A program made the position numbers and the translations under genes. 64,000 nucleotides of DNA. Source: Odontocerum albicorne. Lineage: Eukaryota > Arthropoda > Insecta > Trichoptera > Odontoceridae. Location: NCBI GenBank assembly GCA_949825065.1, contig OX463847.1, positions 38,187,042-38,251,041 of the forward strand, written 5' to 3'. Below the pieces are notes generated by a model that saw nothing but the letters and a program-made list of their open reading frames with translations, did no database searches and was not told where the DNA came from. Below are positions 1-9,909 of this stretch, in pieces (the stretch's first letter is position 1; every line of letters begins with the position of its first letter).

Positions 1-535
1 GAGGACAGCAGGCATCTCGGATACTGCAGTTAGTATCGCATGGACTGCTCTTCATCGCAGATTCAGAAAGTCGATCCATCACGTAATACTTCCAATTTTA
101 TCATGTCGTCCTTGGTTCTTCCAATTCCTCTGTGGAGGCTGTCAAGAGATTTCCAGGTCCTTCAGGGTAGTTTAAAATCAGGTGGTAATGACTACAAGCT
201 TAATCCACCCGCTAGGTTTTGATTTTTTTCTTTAATTGTTTATTCAACCAACAGCAGGTGGTTGTTCCAGAGACTACGAACTACTAATCTGTGCAAAAGT
301 GAGGAACTACCATGAGTCACTTATTGTCGTTGGCGTTCTTCAAACAGCGACTTTAAAATATTATATTTAATTTACATCACTGATGATTTTCCCGGTTTGC
401 AATCCTTAATTTCGAGCCATTGTTTGTTTTTATTTGTATTATATTTTTAAAAGTAGTGAAACAAAATCTTTTTCATACATATTCATTTTCTTTAATACAC
501 ATTCGTACATTATTAAGAGCTCTTATTTTGTAAAA
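1..535. other. unassigned AT-rich sequence
   Basis: No repeat family in the window matches this stretch by eye. A 60-codon open frame at 40-222 has no recognisable domain and no splice or promoter context, so it is not called as a gene. Confidence 0.4.
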
Positions 536-537
536 TG

Positions 538-632
538 TGATGACCTCCGTTTGTTAATTGATAAGACGTTTATCTACCATCACATTTTGGGTTCAACTCC
601 AGGTTGTATCATAAATAAAAAAAAAGTCTAAG
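538..632 (+). mobile_element. SINE-B-like tRNA-derived remnant
   Basis: The stretch reads GACCTCCGTTTGTTAATTG, then a B-box-like GGGTTCAACTCC, then an A-rich tail near 618-627. It resembles the head of the SINE at 22340-22540 (GACCTCCGTGGCCTGG and GGGTTCAATCCC). The A box is damaged. No matched tRNA acceptor stem is visible, so this is a retroposon relic rather than a tRNA gene. Confidence 0.5.
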
Positions 633-639
633 ATTGGTT

Positions 640-1465
640 TAGGAGTCCGTCTGATAATAAAAGTTGAACGTCATAGACATATTCAATTATTGTTGCTTAT
701 TCACATACGATAGTATTTCATACGTATGACGGTGAACTGTGATTTAAATGCCCCCCTCAGTGGTTCTTAACATATCGTCCCAACTACTGGTGGCGAAGAA
801 AGTGTAGTCTCTCGGTCACGCTCTTTAACATTTTCATATCGTCAATTCAAATATGTCGAGGGGAAATAAATAAATATTCGACTCAACCCTTGTTATTAAA
901 TTATATACGTCACTATTATCTGAATGATTAAAAGAGATTGTCAAATGTCAATAAAGTCAAATTATTGAAAGTTTAACATTAAAATGTATTGTTAATCAGT
1001 TACTTATGTTGATATACTTAATTTTTTTGTATAAAATTAACTGTATTTGACGTCTTGGAAAATTTTTATTATACAATTCTGACTACTTCAATATTTGACA
1101 TATTTCATAATGTCAACCTATTTTGCCTTTAAATGTTCCAAGAAGAAATTAAATATTTCGTAAAATTTCATAACTTTAAGATGGCAAATTGCAAAACAAA
1201 AGAAAAATTATTTTAAATTTGGACGAGGCACGAAACATCGCTATAAAAAGTTTTTTGCGAGTTTTCAGCAAAAAATGATATTTCGAGAATCGTCTGTCCT
1301 TCGCATTAGTAGAAGGTTAAAAAACGAGTCTGCAATGCTAAGGTAATATATATCACAGATAAAACAGATAAAACTCTACATCTGATATAAAAATAAACTC
1401 AAAAGAAAAAGGTGTGAAGGAGATTTGTAGAAAGAAATATGAAATAGATCACACAAATACATACA
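640..1465. other. unassigned AT-rich sequence
   Basis: I see no open frame of note, tandem repeat or family match in this stretch. Confidence 0.4.
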
Positions 1466-1469
1466 TACA

Positions 1470-1905
1470 ATCAAACCTTGTTGGGGTTTGTAGAGAGAAC
1501 AGAACGCCAATTTTGACGTATTTCCTTCGCTTCTTCCATAATCAAACACCTTCTTATACAATTTTTTATGTATTTTTTGCACCTTTGCTCTCTTTCTTTA
1601 AAAAAACATTCATTTGGTCCAACCATACATTTCTCGGTCTTCCTCGACAGTTACTTTTATTCATGTTTAATTTGTGTAGCTAATCTTTCATCACACATCC
1701 GTTCAACATCGAAACTACAACATCGTCTTTTCTTTCTCTGTTTATCACAACAATATCCACTTTACATTTATTCTAAACCATTTTATCTTAGATATTTTTG
1801 CTACACTTCATATTTTTAAAATTTTGTTTTTTTTAATTGTTTTTTTTTTTTAATAAACTACCTGCCTTAGGACCGGCATACGCCTAGTTAGGCAGAATAG
1901 TGCTT
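1470..1905 (-). mobile_element. LINE-A fragment, antisense (C-terminal RT region and 3' UTR)
   Basis: Read on the minus strand, this matches the other LINE-A fragments: a tract around 1540-1565 corresponds to the Arg/Cys-rich end of the reverse transcriptase ORF, and a GTTGGGG-type 3' UTR segment lies near 1480. The short segment at 1858-1905 (CTGCCTTAGGACCGGCATAC) resembles the LINE-A 3' UTR seen at 4559-4655. Frames are broken throughout. Assignment is by eye against other copies in this window. Confidence 0.5.
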
Positions 1906-1909
1906 TGTG

Positions 1910-2440
1910 TATTTAATTGTAAAATTTTAAAACCATAAAGAAGTAAAAAAAAATCTAATCCTGTCATATGTCATACACACCACATATTTTTTTAACCTCA
2001 ATACATCATTTCCAACTTCTTAATCGTCGAGTTTTAGTACACGACAATGCTAAATACCTTTGATTTTGTGATTATTTCAAAATAAATTTAAATAATCAAT
2101 TTGATCACTAAGATTGATTTAATTTCAACACCCATCTCAGAACAGAAGAAACTCTCTTACACCACATCCTCGTTTGGTCCGCGAAGTTCTATAAAAGTCA
2201 ATAGAATTACAACAATCCTCTAAACGCTGCCCTGGGGGCTTACGAGAGTTACTTCGATCTACTTTTCTGTTATAAGTACAGACTCCCGAAGCATCATATG
2301 TTGTCTGACTAGTCCACCCCTACAGTATCAGCAGTTATGACTAAGGTCTGATTGAATTTAGTGGAATGCAACAAGCCTTAACGAGTGGACATGTACGTGG
2401 TAAAAAATTAGTGTTAAAATATTTAATCGTAATTATCATT
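1910..2440. other. unassigned sequence
   Basis: A slightly GC-richer patch at 2150-2400 might be an old element, but I recognise no domain, tandem unit or match elsewhere in the window. Confidence 0.35.
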
Positions 2441-2445
2441 ATCTA

Positions 2446-3222
2446 GATATAAGAAGTATGTAGGTGTTAACTATTCCTAAGATATAAGAAGTATGTAGGT
2501 GTTAACTATTCCTAAGATATAAGAAGTACGTAGGTGTTAACTATTCCTAAGATATATATGTTAAGAAGTATGTAGGTGTTAACTATTCCTAAGATATAAG
2601 AATTATGTAGGTGTTAACTATTCCTAAGATATAAGAATTATGTAGGTGTTAACTATTCCTAAGATATATGTTAAGAAGTATGTAGGTGTTAACTATTCCT
2701 AAGATATAAGAGGTACGTAGGTGTTAACTATTCCTAAGATATATATGTTAAGAAGTATGTAGGTGTTAACTATTCCTAATATATAAGAAATATGTAGGTG
2801 TTAACTATTCCTAAGATATAAGAAGTATGTAGGTGTTAACTATTCCTAAGATATAAGAAGTATGTAGGTGTTAACTATTCCTAAGATATAAGAAGTATGT
2901 AGGTGTTAACTATTCCTAAGATATAAGAATTATGTAGGTGCTAACTATTCCTAAGATATATGTTAAGAAGTATGTAGGTGTTAACTATTCCTAAGATATA
3001 AGAAGTACGTAGGTGTTAACTATTCCTAAGATATATATGTTAAGAAGTATGAAGGTGTTAACTATTCCTAAGATAAATATGTTAAGAAGTATGTAGGTGT
3101 TAACTATTCCTAATATATAAGAAATATGTAGGTGTTAACTATTCCTAAGATATAAGAAGTATGTAGGTGTTAACTATTCCTAAGATATAAGAAGTATGTA
3201 GGTGTTACCTATTCCTAAGAAA
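2446..3222. repeat. 35-bp minisatellite with length variants
   Basis: The basic unit is 35 bp, built around GTAGGTGTTAACTATTCCTA. Longer variants carry an extra ATATGTTAAG or ATATATGTTAAG. Unit variants (GAATTATG, GAGGTACG or GAAGTACG, GAAATATG, and the long forms) recur in the same order at about 2590-2860 and 2920-3200, which shows a higher-order repeat. There are about 21 units. It contains no ORF. Confidence 0.93.
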
Positions 3223-3224
3223 AT

Positions 3225-3630
3225 AAATATTTAGACTATCAAAAATAAAATGACATGCAAGAAATTAAAATTAAGTTAGTTCAGAGTTAAAATATATATA
3301 AATTAGATTTGTTTTTAAGATATACATTTGTATATAGGTATAAATGTTTGTCAATTACTTAATTAAATTAAATAATAAAAAAATATTGGTTTAAAAAATA
3401 TTTCCGAAATGTTACTAAATATATTTGTAAAACAAGGATGTGGCTAAACCACTTATAATAATCCTTTTAGGATCATGGTATTAGATGTTTTGCCATACGA
3501 GATTCTGCGTATCGGAAAAGAAAACAAATTTGATTATCGTGTCATCTTTATTGTAATATGAAAGATTATTTGTTTCAAAAGACGCGGATAATCTATACAT
3601 ACCTCCACAAAGAATTCTGAATAAAAACAA
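3225..3630. other. unassigned AT-rich spacer between two minisatellites
   Basis: No coding or repeat signal was recognised. Confidence 0.4.
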
Positions 3631-3633
3631 TTG

Positions 3634-4240
3634 TTCAGTGATCATACGACGATCTGACAAAACTTGGACTCAATGCACATCCAGTGATCATACGACGATC
3701 TGACAAAGTTTGGACTCAATGCACATCCAGTGATCATACGACGATCTGACAAAGTTTGGACTCGAAGGACATCCAGTGATTATACGACGATCTGACGAAG
3801 TTTGGACTCAAAGCATATCCAGTGATCATACGACGATCTGACAAAGTTTGGACTCGAAGCACATCCAGTGATTATACGACGATCTGACGAAGTTTGGACT
3901 CAAAGCACATCCTGTGATCGTACGACGATCTGACAAAATTTGGATTCAAAGCATATCTAGTGATCATATGACGATCTGACAAAGTTTGGACTCGAAGCAC
4001 ATCCAGTGATTATACGACGATCTGACAATGTTTGGACTCGAAGCAAATCCAGTGATTATACGACGATCTGACGAAGTTTGGATCCAAAGCATATCCAGTG
4101 ATCATACGACGATCTGACAAAGTTTAGACTCGAAGCACATCCAGTGATTATACGACGATCTGACGAAGTTTGGACTCAAAGCACATTCTGTGATCGTACG
4201 ACGATCTGACAAAGTTTGGACTCGAAGCACATCTAATGAT
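3634..4240. repeat. 46-bp minisatellite, 13 units
   Basis: The core ACGACGATCTGAC recurs every 46 bp from about 3646 to 4210, giving 13 units. Many neighbours alternate between a GATCATACGACG and a GATTATACGACG form, and between GACAAAG and GACGAAG. This suggests partial dimeric (92-bp) organisation. Confidence 0.93.
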
Positions 4241-4245
4241 TCTGC

Positions 4246-4555
4246 ATACGACACTCTCTCCAATCGCTTTTTATGCACATTATATATTGGATTCCATATT
4301 CTAAGTGGCTGCGTTACATGTTTCTTATCACAGCGTTATGGACTTTTTCAAAATCAATAAACGCACAGTAGTTTTTGTGGTACATATTCAATAATTATAC
4401 AAATAGACCTTGGGTAAGGTGAGGAGCTTTCGAAAGTCTCCACGTACGCATGTGAGTAAATTACTAATGCAAATTTAAAGCATGAAGAGAAGTTCATGGA
4501 TAATATTATATTTTAATGTTGTTGAGATTATGATGCCGTTGGAATTGTGTATTTT
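4246..4555. other. unassigned sequence
   Basis: A small inverted repeat around 4426-4444 (GGAGCTTTCGAAAGTCTCC) is the only structure I see. Confidence 0.35.
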
Positions 4556-4558
4556 ATA

Positions 4559-4655
4559 ACCTACCTGCATTAGGACGGGCATGGTAGAAAAATCTGTCGC
4601 TCTCTCCTGTCTGCCTACTCCGATAAGGAGATGGCGTGACGGTATGTATGTTTGA
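4559..4655 (-). mobile_element. LINE-A 3' UTR fragment, antisense
   Basis: On the minus strand this reads as a 3' UTR with CCATCTCCTTATCGGAGTAG followed by GCAGACAGGAGAGAGCGACA. A similar segment (CCTCTTTGCCAACTCCGACG) follows the LINE-A coding end at 53090-53160 in sense orientation. Its ends are undefined. Confidence 0.5.
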
Positions 4656-4659
4656 ATTG

Positions 4660-5225
4660 TGGATAATAAACACTAACAAATATCATCTCAAAAATCACAG
4701 GTGGAACCGAACTTAATAACTTTCTTCTGTCTAGGAAGCTATAAAGCTTTGATTTGATCTATATTTTCTCCATTATTAAAAACAATATACAGAAATATCC
4801 TTGTCAAAAGATAAGAATAGCCTGGTAGCAAATCCAATTGTAATAAAATGTTTAAATCATTTGTGAATATATTAAAACAAAAAAAAACACAAACCTTTAT
4901 AAAATAGAACTTTCTCACTCTAAGTTTTCAAAATACACGAGAAGATAGCAGCATGACATCACCTTCTGAGAAGTCTCATCCCTTATCTTCCAGGCATACC
5001 CCACATTACAGTCCTTATCTTGGACAAAATTTCCAAGTATTTCCGAGAATTCGTCAATGTTCCGTGTCTAAATCCAAGTATTAGAGTTAAGCTCAGATTT
5101 TCTGTAACATTTGGGATCACAAAAAAAAAACGTTTATTTCAACCACTTACACTCTCTGTCCAACGCGAAAGGTGGTTGACGGGAAATAAAATACAAGACA
5201 TTGTTTATTTTTAGTTTACATTACC
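4660..5225. other. unassigned sequence
   Basis: The 64-codon open frame at 5020-5214 has no recognisable domain. No repeat match was seen. Confidence 0.35.
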
Positions 5226-5227
5226 TT

Positions 5228-5442
5228 TTATTCAAAATACACTCCTTGTGAGTCAATACAATACTAGAAGCGGTTGTACAATTTTCTGAAACACTCCTGA
5301 AATTCATTCTTCGGAATTGTCTCCAAAATCGCGGTTGAAGCCTTCTGGATGACTAAAATTGTAGAAACGCTTTCCTTTCAACGCCAATTTCAGTTTCAGG
5401 AATAGCCAAAAGTCGCATGGAGCCAAATCAGGTGAATACTTT
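5228..5442 (-). pseudogene. Tc1/mariner-type transposase, C-terminal remnant
   Basis: On the minus strand the sequence around 5408-5440 encodes a stretch equivalent to SPDLAPCDFWLFP, the third catalytic Asp region of mariner-superfamily transposases. It is followed by KLKLALKGKRF and, near the end, CIDSQGVYFE and a stop at 5228-5230. At least one frameshift and one stop lie between these blocks. The N-terminal helix-turn-helix and the first two catalytic residues are absent, so it cannot be active. Family assignment is from the motifs; I cannot name the subfamily. Confidence 0.72.
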
Positions 5443-5444
5443 TT

Positions 5445-5735
5445 TTGGCCAAAATCGATTTATTCGATCCAAATTCGAATATCTATTTCACTACGTCAAT
5501 TTTTCGAGATTAGTGATCTTAGATGAATACATTCTCAACCTCTTCCTAGTCTCTAAGCAAAGAATTGCTATTAGCAGATTGATTTGGTTAAGAATTAGCA
5601 TCGAAAATAGATGAAGGGTTTATTTAGTATGTGTTTAGTGAACAACGACGTAGCACGCTACCAACATTATTTGAGGATTTGTCCCAAAGCTTTATTGCGT
5701 GAGTATTAATTAAAAGACCAACGATATCCGATAGT
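5445..5735. other. unassigned sequence next to transposase remnant
   Basis: This may be the residue of the same DNA transposon upstream of its C-terminal block, but no conserved transposase motif can be read here. Confidence 0.3.
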
Positions 5736-5737
5736 TT

Positions 5738-5862
5738 GAAAATAATTTCTTGAATCTTCGAAAAGACTTTAGTTTCACTTTGTGGTACCATGTTTTATGT
5801 AAAAAAGAAATAAATAAAACACTTATTTTATATTTTTTTGTTTACCACCGGTTTATTATATT
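5738..5862 (-). mobile_element. PLE-type terminal repeat, antisense arm
   Basis: The reverse complement (CTTTTCGAAGATTCAAGAA, AAGTGTTTTATTTATTTATT) matches 22055-22160 closely. It is paired in opposite orientation with the arm at 6187-6300, about 330 bp away. I infer that it belongs to the same element as the palindromic unit at 21890-22165. Confidence 0.6.
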
Positions 5863-6186
5863 TAGGATGCCTAAATAACAATAAATTTTCCGAGTTCCCT
5901 AACAACCTAATTAAAAATAACCATTCCTTTGATATCAATCGTGGTTTGCGGATTCTACACATAAACCGAGGGGGATTGCAATCAAACCAATTTTAGTAAC
6001 ATCCCTCTGCTAAATATGTTTCCCATTTAAAATCCATGCCCTTGGATATCCAGACCCAGGTCTGCCCGTAAGATTATTTTTTTTACATTTACCATTGAAT
6101 CACAATTCTCCCCACTTCTCTTCCTCTACCTCATTCATCCTGTACAATTTACACTTGCAGAATAAATATATTGTGAGCAATTTAGT

Positions 6187-6300
6187 TTATCTTCCTTCAC
6201 CTGACGATTAAGACGGAGGTCTTCGAAACCGGTAATAAACTTAAAATAAACCAGTGGTGAACACAAAAATATAAAACATATGTTTTATTTATTTATTTTA
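6187..6300 (+). mobile_element. PLE-type terminal repeat with hammerhead-like core
   Basis: The arm contains CTGACGA, then a hairpin (AAGAC, four-base loop, GTCTT), then GAAACCGGTA, and ends with a TTTTATTTATTTATTTTAT tract. CUGANGA and GAAA flanking a stem, followed by a self-complementary ACCGGU and a GUA triplet, is the order expected of a type I hammerhead ribozyme. Hammerhead motifs are established in Penelope-like element terminal repeats. No Penelope reverse transcriptase or GIY-YIG endonuclease is present, so the family call is inference. Confidence 0.5.
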
Positions 6301-6304
6301 TTTC

Positions 6305-6670
6305 TCATTTACAGAAAATAATTGTTTTCTTCATTGTAAAAAATAATAAAAAAGAATAATATTTACTTAGCTTTTCCAAAAATCTACTTAAAATGTATAG
6401 TATTTTTTTTATTATCAGGTGTAACGTAAAATATTGCGCTATTTCGTACAACATATCACTTCGAACCCATATTCTGATTGTTTTACGTTAAAGGATTTTA
6501 AAATAGTTTAATCTAAAATGAACTCGCAGAAAATCGGGCTCGAAGATTATTGCTATTAAAGATGCCGAACTTAGTTACTGCTAGTGAAAACATATTTTGT
6601 TTCAAATTTTCCTTTTTCGACAAATATTAATTGTTTAAAGCTTTTGCATAGAGCCTGCCGTCAATAACTA
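6305..6670. other. unassigned AT-rich sequence
   Basis: I see no recognisable feature here. Confidence 0.35.
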
Positions 6671-6674
6671 TTAT

Positions 6675-7031
6675 TCACAACCATGTATCATTATCGGGAG
6701 CGCGCACTAATCGAAGACTTGGCGTTTAATAGCAATAAGAATATGAACTTTAAAGATGTGTTTCATCTGCCCTAATGATATCCATGCTAATTTGGTTCTT
6801 CTATGAATTTCGTTCGTTATGCCATTTACAGGTAAAATAAGCTGTATTAAGCACGTATAGTTCTAAATCAGTTTTAATTGTATCATATATTATCCACTTT
6901 GGCTGAATTAGTCATAGCGAAGTCATTATGCCTATATTATGTTTTGCTTGAGTTCATCTTAAGACTTACAACCCTGCTAACATCTGCCAATTTTGAAGAC
7001 AATTCTGGAGAGGATTGGCATTGTAAGAAAA
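6675..7031 (-). pseudogene. LINE reverse transcriptase fragment, downstream half
   Basis: On the minus strand this continues the RT interrupted by the mariner at 7032-7982. It encodes a VVSLKMNSSKT block (RT motif after the FADD box) and, at about 6680-6815, a block like RRTKLAWISLGQMKHIF followed by AIKRQVFD, a stop, then CALPIMIHGCE. These blocks are typical of the C-terminal RT region of RTE/CR1-like LINEs. Several stops and frameshifts make it a pseudogene. Confidence 0.68.
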
Positions 7032-7982
7032 TACTAGGTAAGTCCAGAAAGTAAGTGTACTGAATTTTTGTAGGTTACAATTTTTTTTATTTAAACAAAA
7101 AAATTACGTGGTTACCGTAGTACATATGTAAGCTATTTTTCGACATAGTCGCCATTCCTCTCAATGCAGGTGGTGAAGCGGGGTATCAACTTTTTGATGC
7201 CTTCCTCGAAGTAGTTTCCCGCCAACCCCTCCGTCCACTTCTCCACCTCCTCCTTTACCTCCTCGTCGGTTGAAAACCTTTTTCCACCCATGTGCAGCTT
7301 CAGGGAGGTAAAGAGATAGTAATCTGAAGGTGCTAGGTCAGGAGAATGCGCGGGATGGTTCAGGACATCCCATTTAAACGAGGCGAGCAGTTCCTTCGTG
7401 GCGTTGGCCGTGTGTGGTCTGACATTGTCATGCAGCAGGCAGACTCCCTTTGTCAGCATGCCTCTCCTCTTGTTCTGAATCACCCTCCGCAATTTTTTTA
7501 GGGTCTCACAGTATCTTGCAGAGTGGATGGTCTCCCCTTGAGGCATATATTCAATTAAAATTATGCCTTGACAGTCCCAAAACAATTTCGTCAGTCACAA
7601 TTGAAGGTCTTCCGCTCCTCTGATCATCATGCACAGACGTACGACCGTTTTTAAACTCGCGACACCACTTGTACACACTCGTACGATTCATAGCTTTATC
7701 ACCATATGCAGTTTTCACCTCATTATAAACCTCAACCGGAGGTTTTCCCTTCCAAACGAGATAACGGATGACGCCGCGTATTTCGCACTTGGCGGGAGAT
7801 TGGTTTGACATTTTTCACGAAACGTGTTGTCGCGTCGACACTTCTCAACGTACTGACCTCGAACCGGTCTCGTTGCGAAGGGGAAGGGTCAGGCTATACG
7901 GAAGTGTAGCCAACATGTCGAAAAAAAAAATCCATCCGGTCGTGAGAGCCTCAGTACACTTACTTTCTGGATACGCCTCGTA
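7032..7982 (-). mobile_element. internally deleted mariner transposon, 951 bp
   Basis: The ends are inverted repeats sharing TCCAGAAAGTAAGTGTACT. The left end begins TACTAGGTAAG at 7032 and the right end reads TACGAGGCGTA in reverse complement from 7982. TA is present at both ends, as expected of mariner target duplication. The transposase is on the minus strand. Full mariners are about 1.3 kb with a transposase near 345 aa, so roughly 300 bp is missing. The host sequence is a LINE reverse transcriptase whose two halves are 6675-7031 and 7983-8250. Confidence 0.93.
7133..7811 (-). pseudogene. mariner transposase with internal deletion and frameshift
   Basis: The N-terminal part (7811 to about 7580) starts with ATG and carries the paired helix-turn-helix region up to the linker motif DDQRSGRPSIVTDEI. 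It then shifts frame directly into FWDCQGI. The second frame (about 7585-7133) carries LLHDNVRPHTA and HSPDLAPSDYYLF, with exactly 34 residues between the second and third Asp (the D34D spacing that defines mariner), and ends IERNGDYVEK. The block that should contain the first catalytic Asp (a TGDE-like motif) is deleted, so no active transposase can be made. Confidence 0.93.
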
Positions 7983-8250
7983 CAATAAAACAGAATCATC
8001 CGCAAACCTTAGGTGGTTAAGAAGAGGTTCATTTATGTGGATTTTTTTCTCCGAGTGAAGGTTCTTAAAAATATCTTCAAGTAAGGCAGGGAGAATAGTC
8101 TTGGCGAGATGGTGTCACCGTGGCGAACACCTTTGGTAATATGATATTTGACTGAAATATCAACTAGTTCTATTCTCATGTTGCTTCTGTCTCCAAGTTT
8201 TTGCTGCAACGTCAGTACTTGGACAATTTCATAATTAAATTTTTCAATTC
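7983..8250 (-). pseudogene. LINE reverse transcriptase fragment, upstream half with FADD
   Basis: On the minus strand the fragment reads FNYEIVQVLTLQQKLGD, then GVRHGDTISPRLFS (RT motif 4-like region), then after one frameshift LHSEKKIHINEPLLNHL and RFADDSVL. FADD is the polymerase active-site box. Six bases further on, the mariner ends at its TA target. The organisation matches RTE/CR1-like LINEs. It is non-functional because of frameshifts and the insertion. Confidence 0.75.
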
Positions 8251-8254
8251 CAAA

Positions 8255-8735
8255 TATTAAAAAAAAAAAAATTAAAAAAGTAAAACAATGACCTAAGAGG
8301 CAGAATTACGGTGAGCATGTTGAAACTCTTCGTAGGCCTCCAAAGCTTTCGCCCCAGTAAAGCGATTACCACGCTTGCATAAACAGAGATTACGTATAGG
8401 TGTATGGTGCTATGTGTATGTGAGATTTTTGCGTAAAAATATATAACAAACATGCCACGTTGCGAGCAAAAAATATATGAAACGCGTCAAATTTAATATC
8501 GAGATCTCATCTCGGGGCCTGGCGGCAGAGTTAGCAAAAAAACTGATTGTAGCTAACTGTAGCATGGTATTACAGTGAGGCGACCATTCGTATTCAATTA
8601 TCTGTGATATTTTCGAATATTTTTATCTCAAATTATTTCTTAATTTATTTACAAAATAAATTATGCAGAGGTCATTGATGTTATACATATCAAAGTAAAA
8701 TTAAAAAAACAAAATAAACTATGTTGAGGTCATGG
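8255..8735. other. unassigned sequence
   Basis: A short 69-codon frame on the minus strand here has no recognisable domain. No family match was found. Confidence 0.35.
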
Positions 8736-8737
8736 CA

Positions 8738-8840
8738 GTGTGCTCCGATCGTCTCACTTCAGGTTTGCTATCGGATCCAGTACAGCGGTGTGGTCGGTGA
8801 GTTTGCTGGTGTGTAACGGCTCACTCACTTAAAAAAAAAC
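8738..8840 (+). repeat. interspersed repeat shared with 17440-17535
   Basis: The sequence ATCGGATCCAGTACAGCGGT, followed by GGTGAGTTTGCTGGTGTG, matches the reverse complement of 17440-17535 at most positions. It is followed by an A-rich run, which suggests the 3' end of a retroposon. I cannot assign it to a named family. Confidence 0.65.
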
Positions 8841-8865
8841 TCGACGAGACAACTTCGCTTTTCTA

Positions 8866-8935
8866 CAAAATTGACATTGGAATGGCGATGGGATCCTCGA
8901 CTACAAGGCTCAGCAATGACGATGACATCAAACGC
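8866..8935 (+). mobile_element. LINE-G C-terminal fragment (short copy)
   Basis: TTGGAATGGCGATGGGATCC, then CTACAAGGCTCAGCAATGAC and GATGACA, parallels 35870-35935 and 62990-63045. It is too short to translate usefully and is recognised only as a third copy of that segment. Confidence 0.45.
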
Positions 8936-8937
8936 CT

Positions 8938-9155
8938 CTCATTCTGGTCTTTACAATACATTCATCTTCTCTAACACATGTTATACGACTTCTATTCTTC
9001 ATATTTTTTACCTAACACCCTCTTTCAATAATCAAGAAACATGCTTTTTCCATGCAACTCTCGGACGTCCTCTTTTCCGTGCTCCTCTTCGTTCACTCAT
9101 ATATATTTTCTTGTTTAACATATCTTTACTCATTTCTCTCACATCCGCATTCTAT
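8938..9155 (-). mobile_element. LINE-A fragment, antisense
   Basis: Blocks such as TCTAACACATGTTATACGAC and CATTCTATAAAAAATCATC in this orientation have counterparts in the antisense LINE-A fragments at 16560-16925 and 30700-31110. The plus-strand frames of 122 and 85 codons across it are shadows with no domain. A run of 11 C lies just downstream at 9193-9203. Confidence 0.45.
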
Positions 9156-9204
9156 AAAAAATCATCATATTATTGGCTTTATCCTGCCCCAGCCCCCCCC
9201 CCCA

Positions 9205-9655
9205 CCCTGTTGGAGTGTCATGGTCTTAGATCCTTATAAAGATATTGTTGTTGTTTATAAGCGTTTGTCGCTAAAGCCTTTGTTGTTCTATTTTTCTTCA
9301 CTGAACTGAATTTTATAAACTTTAACATTCAATACGTCTAGAAAAATCAATTCTTTCACCCATTTTATCTCTTTAAAACATTATCAAATTATGTGATGTT
9401 TCTCTAAATAACAACCTTGTTTTTCAGTTAGTGTGTACTCTAAATGCAAAGGACATGGTTAAATTTAAAAAATATAAATGACCTGATTTAATATTGCAAT
9501 TGCTGACTTATTTTACTTTGACAGCATGTGTTTAAAAAATGGAATACTTGCGTTACGTAAAAGCTTCTGCATATGTTTAGTTTGAAATTCCCTTCACGGT
9601 CACAGTATGTTTGGTTTCATTTTCGGCTTCACGGCATTAGGAAAATTATATAAGA
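9205..9655. other. unassigned sequence
   Basis: No feature was recognised. Confidence 0.35.
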
Positions 9656-9659
9656 AGAT

Positions 9660-9905
9660 TTACTTCGATGCGAGTCACTTTCCTTCCCCGTGATGTCAGA
9701 ACTTCAGAACATACATACGAGTACATATCTTCACGATGTCTACCTATTAGGGTTAGCTTTTTCTTCATCCATACACCTTCTCATACAGCTCCTACGATTT
9801 ATCCAACTTTTTCTTGTTAATCCAACTATACTTTCCTTGGTCTTTCTTTACCACCCCTTCCTCTCAAATTTGCACTTCAGAACGTCGTCGCTATTATTCT
9901 TTTTA
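9660..9905 (-). mobile_element. LINE-A fragment, antisense
   Basis: ATCCATACACCTTCTCATAC followed by AGCTCCTACGATTTATCC is the antisense form of the LINE-A C-terminal block. The same words recur at 16488-16525 (CATCCATGCGCCTTCTTATA, GAGCTCCTACAATTT). The open frame at 9690-10016 is an antisense shadow. Confidence 0.6.
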
Positions 9906-9909
9906 CACT

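Noticed and set aside
2446..4240. CRISPR-like arrays
   Set aside because: The 35-bp and 46-bp arrays have no unique spacers; the whole unit repeats head to tail, and the genome is eukaryotic. They are minisatellites.
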